Assembly (NCBI RefSeq): GCF_023920705.1
Contig: NZ_CP094657.1
Location: forward strand, 1,240,001 to 1,304,000
DNA from: Acinetobacter sp. XS-4
GTDB lineage: Bacteria; Pseudomonadota; Gammaproteobacteria; Pseudomonadales; Moraxellaceae
Reading direction: 5' to 3'
Length of the DNA: 64,000 nucleotides
The notes under the pieces are model-generated. The model searched no databases and was not told the DNA's origin. It saw only the letters and a list, made by a program, of their open reading frames with translations. Every line of letters starts with the position of its first letter. Within the stretch, counting starts at the first letter, position 1. This document shows, in pieces, positions 34,781 through 43,501 of this stretch. A program made the translations under genes and the position numbers.

Positions 34781-35737
34781 TTACTCGATTTTTAGAAGTT
34801 GCCCTGTTTCACTTAAAGTAAACTGATCAAAATCATTTGCTAAATAAAAATGGCCTTTATAAAACTGACGAACTTCTTCAGCAATAGCTTGCTGCCCAGC
34901 TTTATCCTGATGTCTAGGGCTAAAATGAGTCAGAATTAAATTATCCAGAGATTGTTGTTCTGCAAATTCAGCCACCATTTTTGCAGAACTGTGCATAGGG
35001 CCTTTGCCTATTTTATCTAAACTGGCTTGTAAATAAGTCGATTCATGAATGAGTAGTTGAGCATCTTTGCAAGCATTTGCTAACAATTCAGGTTGATCAT
35101 TATCACCACCTATAATTGCATGGATTTGCTGATCCTGAACTTTGATAAAGTCTTTCGATTTTAAAACTCGTCCTTCAAACTCAACATCGTAGCCTCGTTT
35201 TAAATGCCCCCAGATATCGCCTTTGGGTACACCAAGTTGAGTTAAAGTTTGGATATCTAACTTCTTCTGCGTAGATTTTATATAAATGCTAAAGGCAAAA
35301 CTTGGGACACGATGGCTGAGGGGATGGGCCTGAACTATAAACTCATCAGAGACCTGCTGAGACTGTATTGCCTCGTTAACATCAATAAAATTGATTGGAT
35401 AGGGCAAATATAAATCTGTAAGTTGGGCCGTAATTTCAAACCATTGCCGTATTTCTTTCGGTGCAATCACGATTAATGGTTTTGTGCGGGCATTCATGCC
35501 TGCACTTGCTAGCAAACCAATTAGACCATAACAATGGTCACCGTGAACATGTGTAATGCAAATAGCAACTAGGTTTTGTAAGGAAAGTTTGGCTTGCTGA
35601 ATGCGGTGCTGAGTACCTTCACCTGCATCAATTAAAATCCAGTCTTTATTTTTGTGGTTACGAACGGCTAATCCTGAAACATTACGTGTAAGAGTGGGTA
35701 CACCAGAGGATGTGCCTAAAAAAGTAAAATGAAGCAT
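34781..35737 (-). CDS. rnz: ribonuclease Z (ElaC-type metallo-beta-lactamase fold)
   Basis: This 318-residue protein is expected to act as a tRNA 3'-end endonuclease. It opens with FLGTSSGVPTLTRNVS, has the zinc motif HVHGDHCYG (HxHxDH) and the later ligands in IIGGDND and LILTHFSPRH, and the RNase Z PSF segment (HRVPSFAFSIYI). The middle carries the expected flexible arm. Tight start: ATG at 35737 with no better alternative. The gene stands alone between two hairpins. Since Acinetobacter tRNAs here carry encoded CCA, its precise role may be limited. Confidence 0.87.
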   Translation of the reverse strand: MLHFTFLGTSSGVPTLTRNVSGLAVRNHKNKDWILIDAGEGTQHRIQQAKLSLQNLVAICITHVHGDHCYGLIGLLASAGMNARTKPLIVIAPKEIRQWFEITAQLTDLYLPYPINFIDVNEAIQSQQVSDEFIVQAHPLSHRVPSFAFSIYIKSTQKKLDIQTLTQLGVPKGDIWGHLKRGYDVEFEGRVLKSKDFIKVQDQQIHAIIGGDNDQPELLANACKDAQLLIHESTYLQASLDKIGKGPMHSSAKMVAEFAEQQSLDNLILTHFSPRHQDKAGQQAIAEEVRQFYKGHFYLANDFDQFTLSETGQLLKIE

Positions 35738-35896
35738 ATTTTTGGAATTTTTTAGTTAAATGCGTGCTGTATATTATAGACACTTATTAAAATTTTATAG
35801 TAATTATGGCGAACGAATGATAATAACCAAGTAAAAATAGATTCGTTTTGGATTGAATTGGAATAATTTTTAGAAGTTATACAGCTCATAAAATGA

Positions 35897-35921
35897 TGGA
35901 CATAGACCGAATCTATGTCCA
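35897..35921 (-). other. 10-bp palindromic hairpin
   Basis: TGGACATAGA / TCTATGTCCA with loop CCGAA lies 12 bases past the 3' end of the minus-strand hydrolase gene. On the minus strand TCATTTTATG follows, so weak termination is possible. Confidence 0.5.
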
Positions 35922-35932
35922 CCAAATACACT

Positions 35933-36565
35933 TTATTTCATGATAATAAAGCGTGTGATGATTTGACGAAGCTGTTTTAAATAACCTGTAAAGAAGTGAT
36001 TAGCACCCGGTAAAATCGTAATTGGATGTTTCTGCGGTTTTGCCCATGCAATTGCATCTGAAAGTAAGGTAATGTCATCTTGCTCACCATGAATGAGTAG
36101 AATATCACCTTGAATTTCAGGAGTTTTATAGTGGCGTAAGCCCACTACAGTAGCCGTTGGTAAACCACATAAAATTAATTGTATAGGTCGTAATTCAGGA
36201 TTAAGCTGTGCAAAGCATTTTGCTAAAACATGTGAGCCGAAACTAAAGCCACCTGCATAGAACGGTAGACCTTCGTGAAGCTTACGAACATGTTCAATTA
36301 CAGCTAAAATATCTTCAGTTTCACCATGGCCTTCATCATGAATACCTTCACTACCACCTAAGCCACGGAAGCTAGGGCGATAAACAATGCAACCATATTC
36401 ATTAAAGATTTGGGTTAAAAGGGCCGGGACTTTATGTTGGGGGGTTCCTCCTTGCAATGGATGCGGATGACAAACAACCGCAAAGCCTTTGATTTCACCT
36501 TCAGGGCGGTCAACGAAAAGTTCAATTTTACCTACTGGACCCTGGATGAAAGTTTGCTCAGACAT
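35933..36565 (-). CDS. alpha/beta hydrolase (YcjY/dienelactone-hydrolase-like)
   Basis: This 210-residue cytosolic alpha/beta hydrolase has the strand-turn HPHPLQGGTPQHKV near the N-terminus, the nucleophile motif GGFSFGS, an acid in LLIHGEQDDIT and the histidine in PGANHFFTG. This set is typical of the small COG2945 hydrolases. I take the ATG at 36565 (MSEQTFIQG); an ATG 7 codons earlier is also open. Substrate unknown; it stands alone. Confidence 0.8.
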   Translation of the reverse strand: MSEQTFIQGPVGKIELFVDRPEGEIKGFAVVCHPHPLQGGTPQHKVPALLTQIFNEYGCIVYRPSFRGLGGSEGIHDEGHGETEDILAVIEHVRKLHEGLPFYAGGFSFGSHVLAKCFAQLNPELRPIQLILCGLPTATVVGLRHYKTPEIQGDILLIHGEQDDITLLSDAIAWAKPQKHPITILPGANHFFTGYLKQLRQIITRFIIMK

Positions 36566-36690
36566 ATAAGAACCGCTAAATAACAATACGTGATGCTATT
36601 TTACCGATAGTCGTCATTGAAAACACGAGTTAGCATTAAAAAATATCTACTGTTATAGTTGGTATTAAGAATAATTTTTTCAGGTTGTCT

Positions 36691-37470
36691 ATGCTTGCTT
36701 TAATTTCTCCTGCAAAAACTTTGGATTATGAAACAGCGTTACCTACAGATGAGTTTACTCAGCCTCGCTTGTTAGAACATTCAGAACAATTAATTGATGT
36801 TAGCCGTAAACTTTCTGCTTCTGAAATTGCGAGCTTAATGAGTGTCAGTGAAAAAATTGCCACACTGAATGCAGACCGATTTAGAGATTGGAAGCCCGAG
36901 TTTGATTTTTCAAATGCTCGTCAGGCAATTTATGCGTTTAAAGGTGACGTATATACGGGTTTAGATGCGTACCACTTAAAAGACAAAGATATTGCTTTTG
37001 CACAGCAGCATTTGCGTATGCTCTCTGGTCTATATGGTTTATTGCGTCCTTTAGATTTAATGATGCCTTATCGTCTTGAGATGGGTACTAAACTAAAAAA
37101 TATGCGTGGTCATAATTTGTATGAATTCTGGGGTGAAATTATCACAAACCAGATTAATGAAGACTTGGCAGCCATTAAATCTGAATTACTTGTAAACCTA
37201 GCTTCAGATGAGTATTACAAGTCGGTCAATGAGAAGAAAATTAAGGCTGAAATTATTAAGCCTGTTTTTCTAGATCAGAAAAATGGTAAATATAAAGTCA
37301 TTAGTTTCTATGCGAAAAAAGCACGCGGTTTAATGGCTCGTTTTATGATTGAAAACCAATTAAATAAAGCTGAAGACATCAAAGCGTTTAATACTGATGG
37401 ATACTACTTTGATGCTGAGAATTCATCAGCAAAAGAGTTGGTGTTTAAGCGCGATGAACAAGTGGCTTAA
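36691..37470 (+). CDS. yaaA: YaaA, peroxide-stress protein
   Basis: This 259-residue protein of the YaaA/DUF328 family has the diagnostic start [14 protein letters not shown], then [34 protein letters not shown] and [15 protein letters not shown]. coli YaaA limits intracellular iron and DNA damage during peroxide stress and binds DNA. It converges on thiG with structured repeat copy B between them. Confidence 0.92.
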   Translation: MLALISPAKTLDYETALPTDEFTQPRLLEHSEQLIDVSRKLSASEIASLMSVSEKIATLNADRFRDWKPEFDFSNARQAIYAFKGDVYTGLDAYHLKDKDIAFAQQHLRMLSGLYGLLRPLDLMMPYRLEMGTKLKNMRGHNLYEFWGEIITNQINEDLAAIKSELLVNLASDEYYKSVNEKKIKAEIIKPVFLDQKNGKYKVISFYAKKARGLMARFMIENQLNKAEDIKAFNTDGYYFDAENSSAKELVFKRDEQVA

Positions 37471-37545
37471 TTAAATTAATAATTTCACGTGCCATGCGGC
37501 TTTTGGTCTCATGTTTAATTTATTAAACTCTATATTGGCTATGCC

Positions 37546-37662
37546 TTACTTTTGACCTTTCAAAAGTAACAAAAACCTTTGTTGAACAGAGGGCACATCC
37601 ATGTGGCCCCTGTTCAACAGTGGCATCCATGCCACTCGGCACGATAGCTTTTGTTATCGTGC
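37546..37662 (+). repeat. multi-hairpin structured repeat, copy B
   Basis: It has the same architecture as copy A. Hairpin TTACTTTTGA-CCTT-TCAAAAGTAA (37546-37569); linker ending CCTTTG; long hairpin (37581-37618) with a 9-bp lower stem, bulged A (37590), a 6-bp upper stem carrying one extra bulged G, and loop ATCCAT; short hairpin AGTGGC-ATCCAT-GCCACT (37619-37636); three bases; then CACGATAGC. Here a fourth hairpin GCACGATA / TATCGTGC (37639-37662) is complete. It lies between the convergent ends of yaaA and thiG. Confidence 0.85.
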
Positions 37663-37687
37663 TTTAAAATTTAGGCAAAATTAATGA

Positions 37688-38473
37688 TTACTTAAAGAAG
37701 TAGCCTGTTTCTGGTGAGCTTGCATTTGCCATACGTTTGCGTGGCATGCGACCCGCTAAAAATGCTTCACGACCAGCTTCAACAGCTTTTTTCATTGCAG
37801 AAGCCATCAAAATAGGGTTTTGAGCAGCTGCAATTGCTGTATTCATCAGCACGCCGTCACAACCAAGTTCCATGGCAATAGCTGCATCACTTGCTGTACC
37901 AACACCTGCATCGACCAAAACTGGCACTTTTGCATTTTCTTTAATAATTGAAATAGTGTGAGGGTTTAAAATACCCAAACCAGAACCAATAAGACTACCT
38001 AAAGGCATGATCGCAACACAGCCCATACTTTCAAGTTCTTGAGCAATGATCGGGTCATCAGATGTGTAGACCATAATCTCAAAACCGTCATCAATCAAAG
38101 TGCGTGCGGCTTTTAAAGTCTCAGTTACATTTGGATATAACGTTTTTTCGTCACCCAAAACTTCAAGTTTTACCAAGTTATGACCGTCTAGAAGTTCACG
38201 TGCTAACATGCAAGTGCGCACTGCGCTATCAGCATCAAAACAACCTGCGGTATTTGGCAAAATTGTATATTTTTCTGGCGGAATGACAGAGAGTAAATTC
38301 GGTTGATCTGGATTTTGTCCAATATTCACACGGCGGATTGCGACAGTTACGATTTCTGCACCACTCGCTTGAATGGCTAAATCTGTTTCATTTAAGTCTT
38401 TATATTTGCCAGTTCCTACCAATAAACGAGATTGAAAAGAACGTGAACCAATAATGAGAGGGGTGTCTTGCAT
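37688..38473 (-). CDS. thiG: ThiG, thiazole synthase
   Basis: This enzyme forms the thiazole ring of thiamine using ThiS thiocarboxylate. It has 261 residues from the ATG at 38473, with GGAG 6 bases upstream; the frame is open further but the extension is not family-like. Motifs: [15 protein letters not shown], the Schiff-base lysine in [16 protein letters not shown], and [30 protein letters not shown]. thiS lies 13 bases upstream on the same strand, so the two are co-translated. Confidence 0.93.
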
Positions 38474-38486
38474 GGATAACTCCGAC

Positions 38487-38684
38487 TTAGCCGCCGCCAA
38501 CAGCGTGAATAATTTCGATACGGTCATGTTGAGCAATAGTGATTTGCTCTAATTTGCTTTTAGAAACGATTTGCTGATTGTGCTCGACAGCAAATCGTTT
38601 TCCTTCAAGTGCCATTTCCTGAATGAGTTGTAACAGGTTTTGACAAGGCGTGTCCGTTAATTCGCCATTTAAATAAATTTGCAT
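38487..38684 (-). CDS. thiS: ThiS, sulfur carrier protein
   Basis: This ubiquitin-like carrier has 65 residues from the ATG at 38684 (MQIYLNGEL) and ends in AVGGG. The C-terminal Gly-Gly is adenylated and then thiocarboxylated to supply sulfur to ThiG. It is encoded just upstream of thiG. An in-frame extension to 38720 overlaps the preceding gene and lacks family likeness. No TPP-riboswitch-like sequence is seen nearby, and the preceding DUF423 gene probably shares the transcript. Confidence 0.9.
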
Positions 38685-38697
38685 GATCACATTCCAA

Positions 38698-39063
38698 TTA
38701 TTTTGCGTATTTGAGGGCATTCCAAGCCAAAACGAGCCATCCAGCTATCATAAATGCTCCACCAATTGGGGTAATTGCCCCTAAAATTCGCGGTAATCCA
38801 AGTGCCATGATATAGAGTGAACCACAGAAGAATAAAATACCGATCTGAATCAATATGAATGGTAATTTAATGGGGAACGTAAGGATAACTTTACTTAAAA
38901 TACCAAGTGCTAAGAGACCTAAAGCATGGTAAAAAAAATAGTCGGTTGCAGTATGCCACCAAACAAGTTGCTCCGGACTCGCATGAGCTTTAAGACCATG
39001 TGCTCCAAAAGCACCCAACATGACTGCAAAGGCAAGATTAAGGGCTGAAATGGCAATCCACAT
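38698..39063 (-). CDS. ygdD: YgdD-family (DUF423) membrane protein
   Basis: This 121-residue inner-membrane protein has four hydrophobic helices (about 4-24, 44-64, 70-90, 98-118). Its pattern FAVMLGAFGAHGLKAHASPEQLVWWHTATDYFFYHALGLL and AGWLVLAWNAL is typical of DUF423/YgdD. The function is unknown. It starts the run ygdD-thiS-thiG on the minus strand; the 13-base gap to thiS suggests shared transcription. Confidence 0.85.
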   Translation of the reverse strand: MWIAISALNLAFAVMLGAFGAHGLKAHASPEQLVWWHTATDYFFYHALGLLALGILSKVILTFPIKLPFILIQIGILFFCGSLYIMALGLPRILGAITPIGGAFMIAGWLVLAWNALKYAK

Positions 39064-39137
39064 AACAAAAAACGCAAATGAATAATGAAGGGCAACGTTA
39101 TCATAGATTGGGTTGGCTAAACATAGCCAGATAAAAC

Positions 39138-39165
39138 AAAAGGGCTAATCGCCCTTTTATTTTTT
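39138..39165. terminator. terminator between rpoH and ygdD
   Basis: AAAAGGGC / GCCCTTTT with loop TAATC lies just after the rpoH stop on the minus strand, followed there by GTTTTATC. The plus side also has a T-run. Confidence 0.78.
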
Positions 39166-39174
39166 AAACTTATT

Positions 39175-40041
39175 TTAGCTTGCAGACATAGCAATTTTAA
39201 TTTTTTCCATTGCATTCTTTTCAAGCTGGCGAATACGCTCTGCTGATACATTATATTCGGCCGCTAATTCGTGGAGAGTAGATTTATCATCATCTAACCA
39301 GCGACGTTGTAAAATGTTACGCGAACGGTCATCTAACTGATCCATTGCATCATGTAAAGCAGATGTACTTTGCTCTTCCCAGTCTTCATTTTCAACTAAA
39401 CGAGCTGGATCATAGCGGTTATCTTCAAGATATAACGCAGGCGCAGTATGTGGGGTGTCATCGTCGTCATCGCCTTGAGCTTCGAAAGCAGCATCATAAG
39501 CGGTTAAACGACCTTCCATCTCCAGAACTTGTTCTGCAGTAACATTTAAGTCATTCGCAATCGATTGAGCTTCTTCGAGCGTTAATTTTTTACTCGATTT
39601 TTTTAAACTACGTAAATTGAAAAATAATTTACGCTGTGCTTTGGTCGTTGCAATTTTGACAATACGCCAGTTACGAATAACGTATTCGTGAATTTCTGCC
39701 TTAATCCAGTGGACGGCAAAAGATACAAGACGCACACCCATGTTTGGGTCGAAACGCTTCACGGCTTTCATTAAGCCTAAATTACCTTCTTGAATAAGGT
39801 CGCCTTGTGGTAGGCCATAACCTGCATAGCTGCGCGCAATGTGAACGACGAAACGTAAATGCGACATTACCAGCATTTTTGCGGCATCTAGATCTTGGTC
39901 ATAATAATAACGTTCAGCAAGTTCTTTTTCTTGCTCGGCCGTTAAAATAGGAATCTGATTGACAGTACTGATATATGCACCAAGGTTTACACCGGGCGCA
40001 GACAATGACAGGGGCATCAATTGATTGCTGCTGTCACTCAT
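39175..40041 (-). CDS. rpoH: RpoH, heat-shock sigma factor (sigma 32)
   Basis: This sigma-70 family factor directs RNA polymerase to heat-shock promoters. Its 288 residues have region 2 ([20 protein letters not shown] and [19 protein letters not shown]), the RpoH box (QRKLFFNLR, about residue 137) that marks sigma 32, and region 4 ([27 protein letters not shown]). The acidic linker ([10 protein letters not shown]) sits between. It has its own upstream region of 134 bases and a downstream terminator. Temperature control by 5' mRNA structure is known in E. coli and could not be judged here. Confidence 0.95.
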   Translation of the reverse strand: MSDSSNQLMPLSLSAPGVNLGAYISTVNQIPILTAEQEKELAERYYYDQDLDAAKMLVMSHLRFVVHIARSYAGYGLPQGDLIQEGNLGLMKAVKRFDPNMGVRLVSFAVHWIKAEIHEYVIRNWRIVKIATTKAQRKLFFNLRSLKKSSKKLTLEEAQSIANDLNVTAEQVLEMEGRLTAYDAAFEAQGDDDDDTPHTAPALYLEDNRYDPARLVENEDWEEQSTSALHDAMDQLDDRSRNILQRRWLDDDKSTLHELAAEYNVSAERIRQLEKNAMEKIKIAMSAS

Positions 40042-40175
40042 GATTTCTCCTTGTAGGATCGGATGGGATAACCAATAGATTCATCTTAATTTGAATCAGC
40101 TTCATAATTAAGGAAAATTGGGTAGAGAAATGTAAAATTTTATGCAATTTCTAATCTTTTTAGTTTATCAAAGAA

Positions 40176-40421
40176 TCATTGAGTTTCAATTAAATAGTGA
40201 AATTCTCTTTCAGATATCTGTGTCGTCTGACACATAAAATGATGTAAACCACAGTAACGAGTTACATCTATTTCACTATGAGGGTCAGAAGATTTTAATA
40301 AGAATAGCTGTTTACCCGATACTTTTTTAAGTTCGCGTTTTAGCATTAATAACGGCATTGGACATGGTTGGCCCAAAGCATTAATTTCAATAACTGCTAG
40401 AGTAGAAGAAGTGTTGGTCAT
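40176..40421 (-). CDS. TusA/SirA-family sulfurtransferase-like protein
   Basis: This 81-residue protein has the TusA fold signature: N-terminal LGQPCPMPLLMLKRELKK with the CPMP cysteine (Cys20). TusA relays sulfur for tRNA 2-thiolation and other pathways; YedF/YeeD-like paralogues have the same motif, so the exact role is uncertain. A second and third Cys (YCGLHHFMCQ) lie in the C-terminal half. It stands alone. Confidence 0.8.
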   Translation of the reverse strand: MTNTSSTLAVIEINALGQPCPMPLLMLKRELKKVSGKQLFLLKSSDPHSEIDVTRYCGLHHFMCQTTQISEREFHYLIETQ

Positions 40422-40796
40422 TCATTATCAAAACAACTAAAAAGATTATTCTAACAAATTTTTTTATAAACGCTGCACATTTTATAAAAGAAGAAACAAG
40501 CAATTACCTATAAAAAATATTGTAATAAGCTGTTTAAAAAAAGGACTAAAAATAGGGGGAATAATTGAAAAAAATTCTATTAATTGTCATAAACCCATGG
40601 TAAGCTCGAACCGTTTTAAGATTTACCGCACACTTAAATTGGTTTAAAAATCTTATAACAAATGGATGTAACCGGAAATTGTTGATAGTTTTACAGAATG
40701 ATTACAAGCTTTAAGATTATAAATATTTTAAACACTTGTTTGCTCTGCTGTTTGCAACACCGGAAGGTCCTTTTTTCAACATCTGAGGATTGACTT
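40422..40796 (+). promoter_or_regulatory. cold-shock gene promoter and long 5' leader
   Basis: This 375-base gap holds no gene. A candidate promoter has TTGAAA (40565-40570), 17 bases, then CATAAA (40588-40593), giving a transcript start near 40600 and a leader of about 197 bases. Long leaders are typical of cold-inducible csp mRNAs. The promoter is a motif call only. Confidence 0.5.
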
Positions 40797-41009
40797 ATGA
40801 CAGCTCGCGAACAAGGCGTAGTAAAGTGGTTTAACGACACTAAAGGTTTTGGTTTTATTCAACGTAACGGCGGTGACGACGTATTCGTTCATTTCCGTGC
40901 AATCGTTGGTGACGGCCACCGTTCTTTACGTGACGGCCAACGCGTAGAATTTAGTGTAGTACAAGGTCAAAAAGGTTTTCAAGCTGAAAACGTTCAGCCT
41001 TTAGACTAA
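40797..41009 (+). CDS. cold-shock domain protein (CspA family)
   Basis: This 70-residue single-domain RNA chaperone has RNP1 KGFGFIQ and RNP2 DVFVHF. It starts [15 protein letters not shown]. It binds single-stranded RNA and DNA and melts RNA structure. A rho-independent terminator follows; a RhlB-type helicase gene comes next on the same strand, a fitting partner in RNA unwinding. A second family member lies at 62775. Confidence 0.92.
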   Translation: MTAREQGVVKWFNDTKGFGFIQRNGGDDVFVHFRAIVGDGHRSLRDGQRVEFSVVQGQKGFQAENVQPLD

Positions 41010-41031
41010 TTCATCTTTTGATGAATAATGG

Positions 41032-41062
41032 ACGCTCCAATTTTTGAATTGGGGCGTTTTTG
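41032..41062 (+). terminator. terminator after the cold-shock gene
   Basis: An 11-bp stem ACGCTCCAATT / AATTGGGGCGT (one T-G wobble) with loop TTTG is followed by TTTTTG. Confidence 0.85.
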
Positions 41063-41111
41063 TTTATAGTGATCTTCTCATTAGAGAGATTGTTTGTTAG
41101 AGCACGTATTT

Positions 41112-42263
41112 ATGACATCTGGTTTTGAAACCTTGAATTTACATCCGCAACTTAAAAAGGCGATTGATGCTTTAGGGTTTAAGCAAATGACCCCGATTCA
41201 GCAAAAGGTTTTAAAATATACGTTGGGCGGGCATGATGCTATTGGTAGAGCACAAACGGGAACAGGTAAAACTGCAGCATTCCTTATTAGTGTCATTAAT
41301 GACTTATTACATAACCCGATTCAAGGGCAGCGTTTTCGTGGTGAGCCACGTGCCTTGATTTTGGCGCCTACTCGTGAGTTGGCATTGCAAATTGAAAGCG
41401 ATGCGAAATTACTCACAAAATTTTCAGATTTACACATCGTGACACTGTTAGGTGGTGTAGATTTTGATAAGCAAAAGAAACAGCTAGACGCTAATTTTGT
41501 CGATATCATGGTTGCCACTCCTGGGCGTCTAATTGATTTTGTAGAACAAAAAGAAGTTTGGCTTGATCAAATTGAATTCCTTGTCATTGATGAAGCTGAC
41601 CGCTTATTGGACATGGGTTTTATTCCTTCTGTAAAACGTATTGTGCGTTTTTCTCCGCGTAAAGAAGAACGTCAAACCCTTATGTTCTCGGCTACTTTTA
41701 GTTATGACGTGCTTAATTTGGCGAGACAATGGTTGTTTGAGCCAATCACTGTTGAAATTGAGCCTGAGCAAAAAACCAATAACGATGTTGAACAACGCGT
41801 TTATGTAGTGGCTAAACAAGATAAATATCGTTTGCTACAAGATATTCTGCGTGAAGAACCGATCGATAAAGTCATGATTTTCGCTAATCGACGTGATCAA
41901 GTACGCCGTCTTTATGATCATTTAAAGAGAGATGGGTATCGGGTCGGGATGCTTTCTGGTGAAATTGCTCAAGATAAGCGTTTAAAAATGTTAGAGCAGT
42001 TTAAGCAGGGTAAAAATAACGTCATGATTGCAACTGATGTTGCAGGCCGTGGTATTCATGTTGATGGCGTATCTCATGTAATCAACTATACTTTACCTGA
42101 GCAATCAGATGATTATGTGCACCGCATTGGTCGTACAGGTCGTGCTGGGTCACAAGGTGTAAGTATTAGTTTCTTATCTGAAGATGATGCTTTTTACTTG
42201 CCAGAAATTGAAAAAGCAATTGGTAAGAAATTGCCATTAACCCGGCTAGAGGGTTATTGCTAA
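41112..42263 (+). CDS. rhlB: DEAD-box RNA helicase, RhlB type
   Basis: This ATP-dependent RNA helicase has 383 residues from the ATG at 41112; the frame is open from a TTG at 41094. Motifs in order: Q motif [18 protein letters not shown], Ia PTRELALQ, Ib TPGRLID, II DEAD ([13 protein letters not shown]), [39 protein letters not shown]. Short tail and sequence suggest RhlB of the RNA degradosome rather than RhlE. It shares a terminator with the convergent lipoprotein gene. Confidence 0.88.
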   Translation: MTSGFETLNLHPQLKKAIDALGFKQMTPIQQKVLKYTLGGHDAIGRAQTGTGKTAAFLISVINDLLHNPIQGQRFRGEPRALILAPTRELALQIESDAKLLTKFSDLHIVTLLGGVDFDKQKKQLDANFVDIMVATPGRLIDFVEQKEVWLDQIEFLVIDEADRLLDMGFIPSVKRIVRFSPRKEERQTLMFSATFSYDVLNLARQWLFEPITVEIEPEQKTNNDVEQRVYVVAKQDKYRLLQDILREEPIDKVMIFANRRDQVRRLYDHLKRDGYRVGMLSGEIAQDKRLKMLEQFKQGKNNVMIATDVAGRGIHVDGVSHVINYTLPEQSDDYVHRIGRTGRAGSQGVSISFLSEDDAFYLPEIEKAIGKKLPLTRLEGYC

Positions 42264-42264
42264 T

Positions 42265-42299
42265 AAAAAAATCCCAATCATTTGATTGGGATTTTTTTT
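42265..42299. terminator. bidirectional terminator after rhlB
   Basis: A 16-bp stem runs from AAAAAAATCCC through CAATCA / TGATTG to GGGATTTTTTT, with T-runs on both strands, between convergent genes. Confidence 0.92.
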
Positions 42300-42301
42300 G
42301 A

Positions 42302-42682
42302 TTAATTAATTTTACAATAGAAAGTAAGTGTTGTTTGATAATCATCGTCTTTTGCTAGAGATGCATTTTTACCAGTTAAGGTGCCAATTACACCAGCTGC
42401 TGCTTCAACTATTTGACCTGTTTTCTCACTTACTACATCTTTTAATACACCGTTGTAAGTTGTTTTTTCATCTACAACAACGGGGGTAGTACTTTTTGAA
42501 CAAGTTTTTTGAGCGGCAGTAATCGCATTATTTTTTGCAATTAGATTTGTTTTACCTATGCCTGTAACTTCAAATTGATTATTTTCTTTTTGAACAGCCA
42601 ATGTGTTTTTAGGGGTAGTGGCACAAGCACCTAGTAATAAAACAACACTACTCAACGCACTCGCTAAAATTATTTTTTTCAT
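42302..42682 (-). CDS. small hypothetical lipoprotein
   Basis: I do not recognise this 126-residue protein beyond its signal. It has a lipobox LLGAC (Cys19), then a compact domain with KNNAITAAQKTCSKS (like the LppP/COG-type 'NAITAA' helix seen in small outer-membrane lipoproteins), a Gly/Ala stretch AAAGVIGTLTGKN that could be a hydrophobic hairpin, and a C-terminal FYCKIN whose Cys may bond with the earlier one. It stands alone, facing rhlB. Confidence 0.75.
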   Translation of the reverse strand: MKKIILASALSSVVLLLGACATTPKNTLAVQKENNQFEVTGIGKTNLIAKNNAITAAQKTCSKSTTPVVVDEKTTYNGVLKDVVSEKTGQIVEAAAGVIGTLTGKNASLAKDDDYQTTLTFYCKIN

Positions 42683-42891
42683 GTTTCACCTAATATCGTT
42701 AATCGTCAAAAGATCTCACTATTTGAACACAAGTTTTCTAATTGATTTTGAAGACGTTGTATAAGTTTTGATGTTTTGTCTTAGAAAAATGTCAAAGTAT
42801 GAATTCGTTATTTTTATGTTCTAGATACAATGGTGGATTATCTGTAGATTATGCTAATCTATTTTGAATTTTTTGAGTTAGATCAATATTA

Positions 42892-43467
42892 ATGACGGAT
42901 TCAGCAACACAAATAATTCATCAGAATATTCACCAACGTCAATCTATTGGGCAATTGATTGAGCCTGCACCGAATGCAGATCAATTAGAGTTGGCTTTTC
43001 AAGCTGCGTTAACTGCTCCTGACCATCATAGACTTAAACCAACACGTTTTGTCGTTATCGAAGCTGAACAACGTGGTGCTTTTGGTGAGGTTTTAGCGAA
43101 AGCATTGGCTGACTTAGGTGAAACTGACTCAGCGCAACTTGAGCGAGTTAAGCAACATCCTTTTCGCGCGCCCTTACTTATTTTAGCGCTTACGCAATTG
43201 CAAGATCATCCTAAGGTTCCACATTTTGAACAGATTTTAAGTACTGGGGCTGCCGTACAAAATCTCTTATTGTCTTTACAAGTTCAAGGTTTTTCTACGA
43301 TGTGGCGTAGTGGTGCTGTTGTCGAATCAAACTGGTTAAAACAGCATTTAGGATTGCAACCACATGATTTAATTTCAGGTATTATTTATGTGGGCACGGC
43401 AGCTAAAGCGATTGCACCACGGGCAGATATTGAAAGTAAAGAATTCGTAAAAGTTTGGCAGGCATAG
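42892..43467 (+). CDS. nitroreductase-family protein (YdjA-like)
   Basis: This 191-residue flavin-dependent oxidoreductase resembles the short YdjA group. Its segments PDHHRLKPTRFVVIE, FRAPLLILALT, STGAAVQNLLLSLQVQGFSTMWRSGAVVES and GIIYVGTAA fit FMN contacts and the dimer core. It probably reduces nitro or quinone compounds with NAD(P)H; its natural substrate is unknown. gpsA follows after 34 bases on the same strand. Confidence 0.83.
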   Translation: MTDSATQIIHQNIHQRQSIGQLIEPAPNADQLELAFQAALTAPDHHRLKPTRFVVIEAEQRGAFGEVLAKALADLGETDSAQLERVKQHPFRAPLLILALTQLQDHPKVPHFEQILSTGAAVQNLLLSLQVQGFSTMWRSGAVVESNWLKQHLGLQPHDLISGIIYVGTAAKAIAPRADIESKEFVKVWQA

Positions 43468-43501
43468 AAGTCTGTAGAAGTAAGAAATAGGATAATAAAG
43501 C

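Noticed and set aside
38685..39174. Possible TPP riboswitch for thiS-thiG
   Set aside because: No conserved THI-box sequence is seen upstream of thiS or ygdD.
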